5,474 nt of DNA. It comes from Planctomycetota bacterium (GTDB lineage: Bacteria > Planctomycetota > Phycisphaerae > Sedimentisphaerales > Anaerohalosphaeraceae). Below are positions 1-5,474 of this stretch, piece after piece; the stretch's first letter is position 1; every line of letters starts with the position of its first letter. Where the stretch lies: contig QNBS01000176.1 of the NCBI GenBank assembly GCA_003644175.1, positions 1 through 5,474 on the forward strand. Direction: 5' to 3'. The notes under the pieces were generated by a model. It did no database searches, was not told the DNA's origin, and was given only the letters and a program-made list of their open reading frames with translations. Position numbers and translations under genes: made by a program.

Positions 1-1
1 G

Positions 2-85
2 ATCGCCGAAGAACTCATGGCCGATAAAGTAATACCGGGTTTTGCAAAACCGCTGATCAATGCGATTGCACAGAGAAGGAGATGA
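2..85 (+). CDS. C-terminal tail of an unidentified upstream gene (partial)
   Basis: A reading frame is open from base 2 to a TGA at 83-85 and gives a 27-residue tail ending in FAKPLINAIAQRRR. The other two forward frames close within the first 40 bases (TAA at 25-27 and at 30-32), so only this frame can be the end of a gene entering from the left. The codons (GCC, GAA, CTC, CCG, CTG) resemble those of the genes downstream. The tail is amphipathic and ends in three arginines. I do not recognise the family from so short a piece and give no function. The stop lies 37 bases before the next start, so the two genes could share a transcript. It could also be a chance open frame, because 27 codons is short. 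Confidence 0.45.
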   Translation: MAEELMADKVIPGFAKPLINAIAQRRR

Positions 86-108
86 CCGCAGACACACAGA
101 GAGGATTC

Positions 109-114
109 AAGGAG
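109..114 (+). promoter_or_regulatory. Shine-Dalgarno site that fixes the start at 123
   Basis: AAGGAG lies 8 bases before the ATG at 123. The alternative in-frame ATG at 60 has no comparable site, lies within the upstream frame, and would add a 21-residue charged, non-conserved-looking leader. This supports the ATG at 123. Confidence 0.75.
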
Positions 115-122
115 AAGAATTC

Positions 123-596
123 ATGGCAGTTGAAGCGCCCCTGAGCAAGTTCAAAAAAAACGGTTACAAGATATATATCGCTGTCCTTGTGGGCCTGGCG
201 ATATGGCTTGCCTATGACGGCTATCTTAACAAGGATTTCATTAAAAAGCATACGTTAGGCCATGGTACCGAAAACGCTCGACCGGACGTTACACTTGTTT
301 TCCACCAAAAATCGCCCCCGTTCCTGCTCGCCGGCGCCGCGGCGCTGGCGATGTATCTCTTTATGACAAAGGACAGAAAACTCACTGCCGACGACACCGC
401 GCTGACGATTAACGGGAAAAAAGTAATTGCTTATGACAAGATCGAACGCATCGACAAGACGCATTTCGACGCCAAGGGGTATTTTGTCATCACCTATGTC
501 GCCGGCGGCGGCAAGGAGACAGACCTGAAACTCAGCGACAGGGTGTACGATAATCTGTCGGCGGTGCTGGATGAACTGGTTGCGAAAATAAGCTGA
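123..596 (+). CDS. Hypothetical two-helix membrane protein with PH-like C-terminal region
   Basis: This encodes 157 residues and I do not recognise a named family. Residues 1-16 are polar and lysine-rich. A hydrophobic helix covers about 17-35 and a second about 65-82. The intervening loop (36-64) is polar with several His and Lys. The remainder (about 86-157) is soluble and reads as alternating short strands (LTADDTALTIN, KKVIAYDKIERID, GYFVITYVAGG) followed by a terminal amphipathic helix (about 139-156). This resembles the small bacterial PH-like domains found after membrane helices, but that is an inference from pattern only. By the positive-inside rule both termini would be cytoplasmic with a short loop outside. 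The start at 123 is chosen over an in-frame ATG at 60 because of its good ribosome site. It lies 49 bases upstream of purA on the same strand, so it may be co-transcribed. It could be an assembly or scaffold factor for the envelope, but nothing in the sequence assigns a role. Confidence 0.8.
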   Translation: MAVEAPLSKFKKNGYKIYIAVLVGLAIWLAYDGYLNKDFIKKHTLGHGTENARPDVTLVFHQKSPPFLLAGAAALAMYLFMTKDRKLTADDTALTINGKKVIAYDKIERIDKTHFDAKGYFVITYVAGGGKETDLKLSDRVYDNLSAVLDELVAKIS

Positions 597-645
597 TCAA
601 ACGGCGGGGCATTACAGGCATGCAATCGAAAGGTTTCAAACGATA

Positions 646-1923
646 ATGAATTGTTGTGTAGTTGGACTGCAGTGGGGCGACGAAGGCAAGGGCAAGGTCG
701 TCGATATCCTCGCCGAAAACAGCGATATCGTTGTACGATACGGCGGCGGCGCCAATGCCGGGCATACGGTGATCATCGGCGACAGGAGATTTGCACTCCA
801 CCTCATGCCGAGCGGATCGGTTCGCCCCGGCGCCGTATGCGTGATTGCAAACGGGGTCGTTGTGGATCCGGCGGTTCTGTTGGAGGAGATTGACGGCCTG
901 GCCGAAAAAGGCATCAGCATCGACGGCAGACTCCTGATAAGCGAAAACGCCCATGTCGTACTGGATTACCACAAGGCCGAAGACAAGCTCAGGGAAGCCG
1001 CGCTGGGCGCCGACAAGATAGGCACGACCGCCCGAGGGATCGGACCCTGCTATGCGGACAAGACGGGCAGAAGTTACGCTGTCCGAATGGCCGATTTTCG
1101 CGACATGAACGCGCTGCGGGAAAAACTGAAAAAGATCGTCGCCTACAAGAACACCATCTTCGCCGCACTCTACAACGCCGCACCGATGGACGCCGAGGAG
1201 CTTTACGCCAAGTGCCGCACTTACGCCGACAGGCTGGCGGGTTTTGTGGCCAATACAACCCGATTCCTGCACGAATCCATCGAGGCCGGCAGGAATATCC
1301 TCTTTGAAGGCGCCCAGGGGGCGATGCTGGATATCGACCACGGGACTTTTCCCTTTGTTACCAGCTCCAATTCAACCGCCCTTGGGCTGGGACCCGGATG
1401 CGGCGTACCCGCAGGAATGGTCGACAAGTTTATCGGCCTGGTCAAGGCCTACAGCACGCGGGTCGGATCAGGACCATTCCCCACCGAGCAGGACAATGAT
1501 ATCGGCGCTCTGATCCGCGAAAGAGGACATGAATACGGCACCACAACGGGAAGGCCCCGGAGATGCGGCTGGTTCGACGCCGTCGTCGTTGCCTACAGCG
1601 GGCGTATCGGCGGTGTCAATGAGATCGCCATGATGCACCTGGATACGCTTGCGGGAATGAAAGAACTGAAAATCTGCAGGGCCTACCGCATTCGAGGCAA
1701 GGAGACAACATTTTTCCCATGCGACGCGACAGACCTCGCCGACGCCGAGTGCATATATGAAAACATGCCCGGCTGGGACGGGGACCTGTCGCAGATCAGG
1801 GATTTCGGCGACCTGCCGAAGACTGCGCAGGATTATGTCAGGACAGTCGAAGAGATCGTCAATATCCCCATCACCATTGTGGGGGTCGGTCCGAAACGCA
1901 GCGAAGTGATTTTCCGAGGATAA
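646..1923 (+). CDS. purA: Adenylosuccinate synthetase
   Basis: This cytoplasmic enzyme joins IMP and aspartate, using GTP, to form adenylosuccinate in the first committed step to AMP. The 425 residues match the usual family length of about 430. The N-terminal signature QWGDEGKGK (9-17) contains the catalytic Asp12, and the catalytic His40 sits in GGANAGHT. The second signature, GTTARGIGPCYADKTGR (126-142), includes the Arg that reaches into the partner subunit's active site in the dimer. EGAQGAMLDIDHGTFPFVTS (221-240) carries the IMP-binding Gln224. TTTGRPRRCGW (299-309) is the aspartate-binding loop with Arg303 and Arg305. GVGPKRSEVI near the C-terminus completes the guanine pocket. Ala129 replaces the Gly usual in GTTGRG, a mild change. 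The ATG at 646 puts the first strand in register with homologues, although its ribosome site (AGG at 631-633) is weak and rather distant. The gene leads a tightly packed run and its stop lies 4 bases before uppS. Confidence 0.97.
   Translation: MNCCVVGLQWGDEGKGKVVDILAENSDIVVRYGGGANAGHTVIIGDRRFALHLMPSGSVRPGAVCVIANGVVVDPAVLLEEIDGLAEKGISIDGRLLISENAHVVLDYHKAEDKLREAALGADKIGTTARGIGPCYADKTGRSYAVRMADFRDMNALREKLKKIVAYKNTIFAALYNAAPMDAEELYAKCRTYADRLAGFVANTTRFLHESIEAGRNILFEGAQGAMLDIDHGTFPFVTSSNSTALGLGPGCGVPAGMVDKFIGLVKAYSTRVGSGPFPTEQDNDIGALIRERGHEYGTTTGRPRRCGWFDAVVVAYSGRIGGVNEIAMMHLDTLAGMKELKICRAYRIRGKETTFFPCDATDLADAECIYENMPGWDGDLSQIRDFGDLPKTAQDYVRTVEEIVNIPITIVGVGPKRSEVIFRG
1916..1920 (+). promoter_or_regulatory. 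Shine-Dalgarno for uppS within the end of purA
   Basis: GAGGA forms part of the last two purA codons, directly before its TAA. It lies 7 bases before the TTG at 1928, which is ideal spacing. It supports a TTG start for uppS and translation coupled to termination of purA. Confidence 0.7.
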
Positions 1924-1927
1924 ACGT

Positions 1928-2704
1928 TTGACTCAGAGTTTCGAAGAAAAGCGCCGCACAGCGGCCCATCGCCTGGGGGTGAGGCCCGACGGCATACCCA
2001 GACACGTCGCCATCATCATGGACGGCAACGGGCGGTGGGCCCGAAACAAAGGTCTGCCCCGACACGAAGGCCACAGCCAGGGCGGAAAAACGGTGGAAAA
2101 AATAGCCATGTACTGCATCGATATCGGCATTGAATGCCTCACGCTGTACTCTTTCAGCATGCAGAACTGGAAAAGGCCCGCCGAAGAAGTCGAATTTCTG
2201 ATGTATCTCTATTCCAGATACCTGGAGGAGATCCGCCCCCGGCTGATGGAGAACAACGTTCGGCTCGTTCATTTAGGCCGGACCGAAAGACTGCCCGAAA
2301 ATGTTACGACCGCTCTGCGGCAAACCATGCAGGAGACCTGCGCCAATACCGGCATGACGCTTGGCCTTGCCCTCAACTACGACGCACGGACCGAGATTAC
2401 CGACGCCGTCGTAAAGATCGCCGGCCTGTGCAAAGACGGACAACTCGCACTCGAAGATATCAATCAGGACTGTGTCAGCAACTATCTTTATACCGCTCAT
2501 TTGCCGGACCCGGACCTTTTGATACGGACCTCCGGCGAGTTGAGAATCAGCAACTTTCTGCTGTGGCAGATTTCCTATGCCGAGTTCTATGTCACCGAGA
2601 CGTTCTGGCCCGACTTCACCGCCGAAGACATGGACCTTGCCATAAGGGCTTACTCACAAAGGGCCCGACGCTTCGGTGATATCAAATCACAGACAACATT
2701 GTGA
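1928..2704 (+). CDS. uppS: Undecaprenyl diphosphate synthase (cis-prenyltransferase)
   Basis: This enzyme condenses isopentenyl diphosphate onto farnesyl diphosphate to give the C55 lipid used for peptidoglycan and other wall polymers. The 258 residues are typical. HVAIIMDGNGRWA (26-38) holds the catalytic Asp32, and His49 follows. YSFSMQNWKRP (74-84) and Glu87 form the flexible substrate loop. LLIRTSGELRISNFLLWQ (197-214) carries Arg200, Arg206 and Ser208 for diphosphate binding. SYAEFY includes the conserved Glu219, and WPDF follows. Two departures stand out against the E. coli enzyme. Gln79 replaces the Glu of SSENW, and NYDAR (150-154) replaces the usual NYGGR or NYGSR. Catalytic residues are intact, so it should be active. 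The start is TTG at 1928, supported by a GAGGA site 7 bases upstream. The next in-frame ATG is residue 31, inside the catalytic motif. The stop overlaps the start of cdsA. Confidence 0.96.
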   Translation: MTQSFEEKRRTAAHRLGVRPDGIPRHVAIIMDGNGRWARNKGLPRHEGHSQGGKTVEKIAMYCIDIGIECLTLYSFSMQNWKRPAEEVEFLMYLYSRYLEEIRPRLMENNVRLVHLGRTERLPENVTTALRQTMQETCANTGMTLGLALNYDARTEITDAVVKIAGLCKDGQLALEDINQDCVSNYLYTAHLPDPDLLIRTSGELRISNFLLWQISYAEFYVTETFWPDFTAEDMDLAIRAYSQRARRFGDIKSQTTL

Positions 2705-3585
2705 AAAGCTTAACGACCATGCTGAAATACAGACTGCTTTTCGGGACATTGATGGTGTTGTGTTTGGTGGGCTTGATTCTGGCCGGCGCCTCCCTTGACG
2801 GCTCGATCAGCGCCGCCAAAGATAACGCACGGATTCAGGGCAGCCTGTTTTGCCTCCTTGTTGTTCTCGTTGCTTTTCCGGCGGTTCCCGAGATGGCCAA
2901 AATGGCCCGCAGGAAAAACGCCCGTATCTTCACGCCCCTTGCAATCGTCTCTTCCGCAGTCCTCGCCACGAGCTGGTACTGGAGACAGTTTGGCAATGAC
3001 CCCATCGCGTTCCAACTCCACTATGTGCTCTTTGCCGCGGCCTTTTGCCTGTCGGCGATATTCCTCTATCAGGCCGTTATATTCGGAACCAGCGGCGTAA
3101 CTGTCAATTGTGCCGTCAATTTCTTTACGGTGTTCTACCTCGGTTTTCTAAGCAGCTTTATCCTCGGTCTCAGGATCAACTTTGGACCGTGGGCCCTTCT
3201 GATGTTTATTTTTACCGTAAAGTTCGCAGACACAGGGGCTTACACCATCGGAAGGCTCTTTGGAAAGCACAAATTCGCCCCCCGGATTAGTCCTGGCAAG
3301 ACCTGGGAGGGGATAGGCGGCGCGGTGCTGTTCGGCATAATTACCGCTGTCGGTTTCTCGGTTTTTTGTGGTATAATGCCTTGGTGTTATGGGATGATCT
3401 TCGGCGGTATATTTGCGTTTTTAGGACAATTAGGCGATTTAGCCGAATCAATGATAAAACGCGACGCCGAAGAAAAAGACTCCTCGGCCAACATCCCCGG
3501 TTTCGGGGGCGTACTGGACATTATTGATTCGCCGCTTGGCGCGGCGCCGGCGGCGTATGCGTTTTTTATGTTGATTAACTGCTGA
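2701..3585 (+). CDS. cdsA: Phosphatidate cytidylyltransferase (CDP-diacylglycerol synthase)
   Basis: This inner-membrane enzyme activates phosphatidic acid with CTP to give CDP-diacylglycerol for phospholipid synthesis. The 294 residues contain about eight hydrophobic segments, near 12-32, 47-63, 76-94, 104-128, 138-157, 161-174, 205-223 and 225-243. The conserved core is plain: KFADTGAYTIGRLFGKHK (174-191), ISPGKTWEG (196-204), GQLGDLAESMIKR (242-254), KD at 259-260 and IPGFGGVLDIIDS (265-277). The family signature normally reads PGHGG followed by LDR. Here Phe268 replaces His and Ile274 replaces Arg, while Asp246, Asp260, Asp273 and Asp276 remain. I believe similar hydrophobic replacements occur in planctomycete homologues, so it is probably active. 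The GTG start at 2701 overlaps the uppS TGA by four bases (GTGA), and no good ribosome site is visible, which fits translational coupling. The ATG at 2719 (residue 7) is a realistic alternative start. phoH follows after 12 bases. Confidence 0.93.
   Translation: MKSLTTMLKYRLLFGTLMVLCLVGLILAGASLDGSISAAKDNARIQGSLFCLLVVLVAFPAVPEMAKMARRKNARIFTPLAIVSSAVLATSWYWRQFGNDPIAFQLHYVLFAAAFCLSAIFLYQAVIFGTSGVTVNCAVNFFTVFYLGFLSSFILGLRINFGPWALLMFIFTVKFADTGAYTIGRLFGKHKFAPRISPGKTWEGIGGAVLFGIITAVGFSVFCGIMPWCYGMIFGGIFAFLGQLGDLAESMIKRDAEEKDSSANIPGFGGVLDIIDSPLGAAPAAYAFFMLINC
3369..3377 (+). promoter_or_regulatory. Possible internal promoter: extended -10 motif within cdsA
   Basis: TGGTATAAT is an exact match to the extended -10 consensus (TGnTATAAT). 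It lies in a locally AT-rich part of cdsA just after a run of six T (3362-3367). I see no convincing -35 hexamer at 16-18 bases, which extended -10 promoters can tolerate. A transcript would begin near 3384 and have about 215 bases of leader before phoH, so it could give phoH-pgpH separate expression. The match also encodes cdsA codons and may be coincidence. Confidence 0.3.
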
Positions 3586-3586
3586 C

Positions 3587-3590
3587 AGGA
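3587..3590 (+). promoter_or_regulatory. Shine-Dalgarno that favours the TTG start of phoH
   Basis: AGGA sits between the cdsA stop and phoH. Its distance is 7 bases to the TTG at 3598 and 13 bases to the in-frame ATG at 3604. The spacing favours TTG, though the two choices differ by only two residues. Confidence 0.5.
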
Positions 3591-3597
3591 TCGCGAT

Positions 3598-4542
3598 TTG
3601 GAAATGCAAATCGAATTAGAGTCGCAGTCGCAGGTACTTGAGTTGTTTGGACCTGCCGACCGCCACTTGCGCCTGTTGCGCCGGACGACGGGGGTAACGA
3701 TCACCGCACGCAAGGGAACCGTCACGGTCAGCGGTCGACCGCAAGATGTAAAGATCGCCGTTGAGGTTATAGACCGTATGCAAAAGAGGCTCATTCAGCG
3801 CAGCCGACTCGATGAGAGCGATGTCGGTGAGATAATCGAACAGACGCGCAACGACATCGAACCGGCCCAGGGCAAGGCGCTTGTGGTCTACTCGCATAAA
3901 GGCGTTGTCGAGCCTTTCACCAAAGGCCAGTCCTCATACATAGAAACAATGCTCGCCAACGACCTTACCTTCTGTATCGGACCCGCCGGAACAGGAAAGA
4001 CCTATGTCGCCGTCGCCATGGCTGTCTCCATGCTAAAGAAAAGGCAAATCAGAAAGATCGTACTGGCAAGACCAGCCGTAGAGGCCGGTGAACGATTAGG
4101 ATTCCTGCCGGGCGACATGCAGGCGAAGGTCAACCCATACCTGAGGCCCCTCTTTGACAGCCTCGAGGACATGATGGAATTTACACAGATGCAAAAATTC
4201 ATGGAGATGGACGTTATCGAGGTAATCCCACTTGCATTTATGCGGGGAAGAACCCTCAACGAGGCGGCAATCATCTGCGACGAGGCCCAGAACACCTCGG
4301 CGACACAGATGCTCATGTTCCTGACCAGAATGGGACGAGGATCAAAAACAATTATCACCGGCGATATCACACAGGTCGACCTTGAAAGAGGCCGCGTCAG
4401 TGGTATGATCGACGCCATACGCACGCTCAAGGGCGTCCGGGGAATCGGATTCGTCGAACTTGACGACGCCGATATCATACGACACAAACTCGTTCAGAAT
4501 ATCGTTAACGCTTACGAAAAACGCAAGCAGGATAACTCATAA
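3598..4542 (+). CDS. phoH: PhoH-family ATPase with N-terminal KH-like domain
   Basis: This is a cytoplasmic P-loop ATPase of the PhoH/PhoL type, a family linked to RNA metabolism. Its relation to phosphate starvation is known for some members only. The 314 residues are the usual length for this subfamily. Residues about 13-62 form the KH-like RNA-binding region (LFGPADRHLRLLRRTTGVTI and following). After a linker, the motor domain carries Walker A GPAGTGKT (128-135), LARPAVEAGERLGFLPGD just beyond it, Walker B AIICDEAQN (224-232), and the sensor-like motif TGDITQVDLERGR (254-266). Family members commonly have Pro where Glu263 lies. The catalytic Lys134, Asp228 and Glu229 are intact. The start is taken as TTG at 3598 on ribosome-site spacing, and ATG at 3604 is possible. 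The stop directly abuts the GTG of the pgpH-like gene, the conserved phoH-pgpH-ybeY order seen in many bacteria. The precise substrate RNA is not deducible. Confidence 0.95.
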   Translation: MEMQIELESQSQVLELFGPADRHLRLLRRTTGVTITARKGTVTVSGRPQDVKIAVEVIDRMQKRLIQRSRLDESDVGEIIEQTRNDIEPAQGKALVVYSHKGVVEPFTKGQSSYIETMLANDLTFCIGPAGTGKTYVAVAMAVSMLKKRQIRKIVLARPAVEAGERLGFLPGDMQAKVNPYLRPLFDSLEDMMEFTQMQKFMEMDVIEVIPLAFMRGRTLNEAAIICDEAQNTSATQMLMFLTRMGRGSKTIITGDITQVDLERGRVSGMIDAIRTLKGVRGIGFVELDDADIIRHKLVQNIVNAYEKRKQDNS

Positions 4543-5474
4543 GTGGCGCTAAAAAAGAAAAAAGTCAGCGCGCGCCGCCAACACGTCCGCAAGACGATGT
4601 CGCCGGAGCGTTTTGCGCGGCTGGCGGCCTTCGCCAACAGCACCATGCCGATTGCATTCGGCGTGCTAATGCTTTTCATTGTCGCGGCAACGGCTCTGTT
4701 GAGCATCGAAACAGCCGAGAAGAAACTGTTTGACCCCGAAGATTCCGTCTTCAAGCCGTGGCCGCAGATCGCCGCCGTCGCCACGCTGGTCGCACTTGTC
4801 TGCGTAGGCATATCTCTCTACGTCAGACATTACGAGCCGAGAATTCTCCGTCGCCCAACCCGAATCATTGCCCTTGGGGGACTGTTTCTGATTCTCCTGT
4901 TTATCACCAAGGTGGGGTCATTCGACGAGAGCTGGACATATCTTGCGACCGGTTCGGCGGTCACCTGCGGGATTATTCTCACAATCGCCTACAATCAGCG
5001 ATTCGCCATCGGCATGACCCTGTTCTATTCCATCATCGCCTGTTTCGTTTTCTTCACAATTGACAAAATCGCCACCATCGAGCTGTTCCTCATGATGACG
5101 GCCGGATTCATGACATGCTGTTTTTTCCTCAAGGAAATTCGCACCAGGATGAAACTTATCGAAGTAACAGCACTGGCGGCCACCGTGGTCTTTGTAACCG
5201 CCGCTGCGTTGGGAGTGATCGGCAAACGGGGCAGCGAGATCATTTTTTTCACATCGGGCACTGCCGCCGCTATCACCATCGCCGTCGGCGTCGTCATTCA
5301 GGGCTTCCTGCCGATGATCGAGAAGGTCTTCGGTATCGCTACGAGCATGACCCTGCTGGACTACAGCGACGCCAACCAGCCGCTGCTCAAAAAACTCGCC
5401 ATGGACGCCCCTGGAACATTCAGCCACAGCCTGCTGATCGGCTCCATCGCCGAAGCCGCCGCCGAAGCCATTAA
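4543..5474 (+). CDS. pgpH: PgpH/YqfF-like membrane HD phosphodiesterase, HDED domain absent (3' truncated by window)
   Basis: The frame is open to the right edge, giving 310 complete codons. A basic N-terminus (KKKK at 4-7) precedes a first membrane helix at about 35-54. A short loop (about 55-73) leads to seven further helices near 75-94, 106-122, 132-150, 154-173, 177-197, 206-226 and 235-256, matching the 7TMR-HD membrane module. FLPMIEKVFGIATSMTLLDY (255-274) is the characteristic junction, and DAPGTFSHSLLIGSIAEAAA (288-307) begins the HD domain with its first metal-binding His295. The His-Asp pair lies beyond the window. Family members such as Listeria and Bacillus PgpH hydrolyse cyclic di-AMP to pApA. 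They carry a large extracellular HDED domain between helix 1 and helix 2, and here only about 20 residues occupy that place. The GTG start at 4543 abuts the phoH TAA, with AGGA at 4529-4532 ten bases before it. The next in-frame ATG (4597) has no ribosome site. Activity on cyclic di-AMP is inferred from the family. Confidence 0.9.
   Translation, partial: MALKKKKVSARRQHVRKTMSPERFARLAAFANSTMPIAFGVLMLFIVAATALLSIETAEKKLFDPEDSVFKPWPQIAAVATLVALVCVGISLYVRHYEPRILRRPTRIIALGGLFLILLFITKVGSFDESWTYLATGSAVTCGIILTIAYNQRFAIGMTLFYSIIACFVFFTIDKIATIELFLMMTAGFMTCCFFLKEIRTRMKLIEVTALAATVVFVTAAALGVIGKRGSEIIFFTSGTAAAITIAVGVVIQGFLPMIEKVFGIATSMTLLDYSDANQPLLKKLAMDAPGTFSHSLLIGSIAEAAAEAI

Noticed and set aside
60..122. 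N-terminal extension of the small membrane protein to an ATG at 60
   Set aside because: There is no ribosome site, it overlaps the tail of the upstream frame, and the added residues are charged and arginine-rich. The ATG at 123 has AAGGAG at good spacing.
597..642. The 7-base direct repeat TCAAACG at 597-603 and 636-642, and the palindrome GCATGC, in the gap before purA
   Set aside because: The repeat is too short to mean more than chance, and I found no stable hairpin with a T-run that would make a terminator here.
642..647. GATAAT resembling a -10 box at the purA start
   Set aside because: It overlaps the purA ATG, so a transcript from it would begin inside the gene. No suitable -35 element precedes it.
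532..1341. A 269-codon open frame on the minus strand across purA
   Set aside because: It lies opposite the well-supported purA, its translation shows no recognisable motif, and long antisense frames are common opposite GC-rich codons.
2134..2679. A 181-codon plus-strand frame inside uppS
   Set aside because: It is the shifted frame of uppS. The product is arginine-rich without family motifs, and uppS conservation covers the whole stretch.
4918..5427. A 169-codon open frame on the minus strand across the pgpH-like gene
   Set aside because: The plus-strand frame shows a full set of membrane helices and the HD motif. The antisense product is rich in Asp, Glu and His in no recognisable pattern.

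Overview
The window is a dense, entirely plus-strand block of bacterial housekeeping genes with moderately high GC by eye. It holds the tail of an unidentified gene, a small membrane protein of unknown function, then purA, uppS, cdsA, phoH, and the 5' part of a pgpH-like gene (7-TM plus HD phosphodiesterase) that runs off the right edge. No RNA genes, mobile elements, CRISPR arrays or long repeats were seen, and no non-coding stretch exceeds about 50 bases. The gene content and the style of the variant motifs (CdsA signature lacking its usual His and Arg, UppS with Gln-Asn-Trp, a stripped-down PgpH) suggest a Planctomycetota-type bacterium, perhaps of the Phycisphaerae/Sedimentisphaerales side. 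That is an impression from memory of such proteins, not a database result.

Layout. Bases 2-85 carry the last 27 codons of an upstream gene. Bases 123-596 encode a 157-residue protein with two membrane helices and a C-terminal beta-rich, PH-like region. After a 49-base gap come purA (646-1923), uppS (1928-2704), cdsA (2701-3585), phoH (3598-4542) and pgpH (4543 to the edge). From purA onward the genes are nearly contiguous: 4-base gap, 4-base overlap, 12-base gap, 0-base gap. This implies one transcript with coupled translation. All four genes after purA appear to start with TTG or GTG rather than ATG.

How they work together. PurA makes adenylosuccinate for AMP synthesis. UppS makes the undecaprenyl lipid carrier for peptidoglycan and other wall polymers. 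CdsA makes CDP-diacylglycerol, the precursor of anionic and other phospholipids. PhoH and the PgpH-type HD protein form the start of the widely conserved phoH-pgpH-ybeY cluster, linked to RNA metabolism and cyclic di-AMP turnover, so ybeY is the natural expectation just past the edge. The window thus joins an envelope-lipid module (uppS-cdsA) to an RNA/second-messenger module (phoH-pgpH), with a purine gene at the head.

Nothing here looks like an undescribed system. The points most worth a second look are the PgpH homologue without the large extracellular HDED sensor domain, the uncharacterised two-helix protein, variant residues in UppS and CdsA, and a perfect extended -10 promoter motif inside cdsA upstream of phoH.
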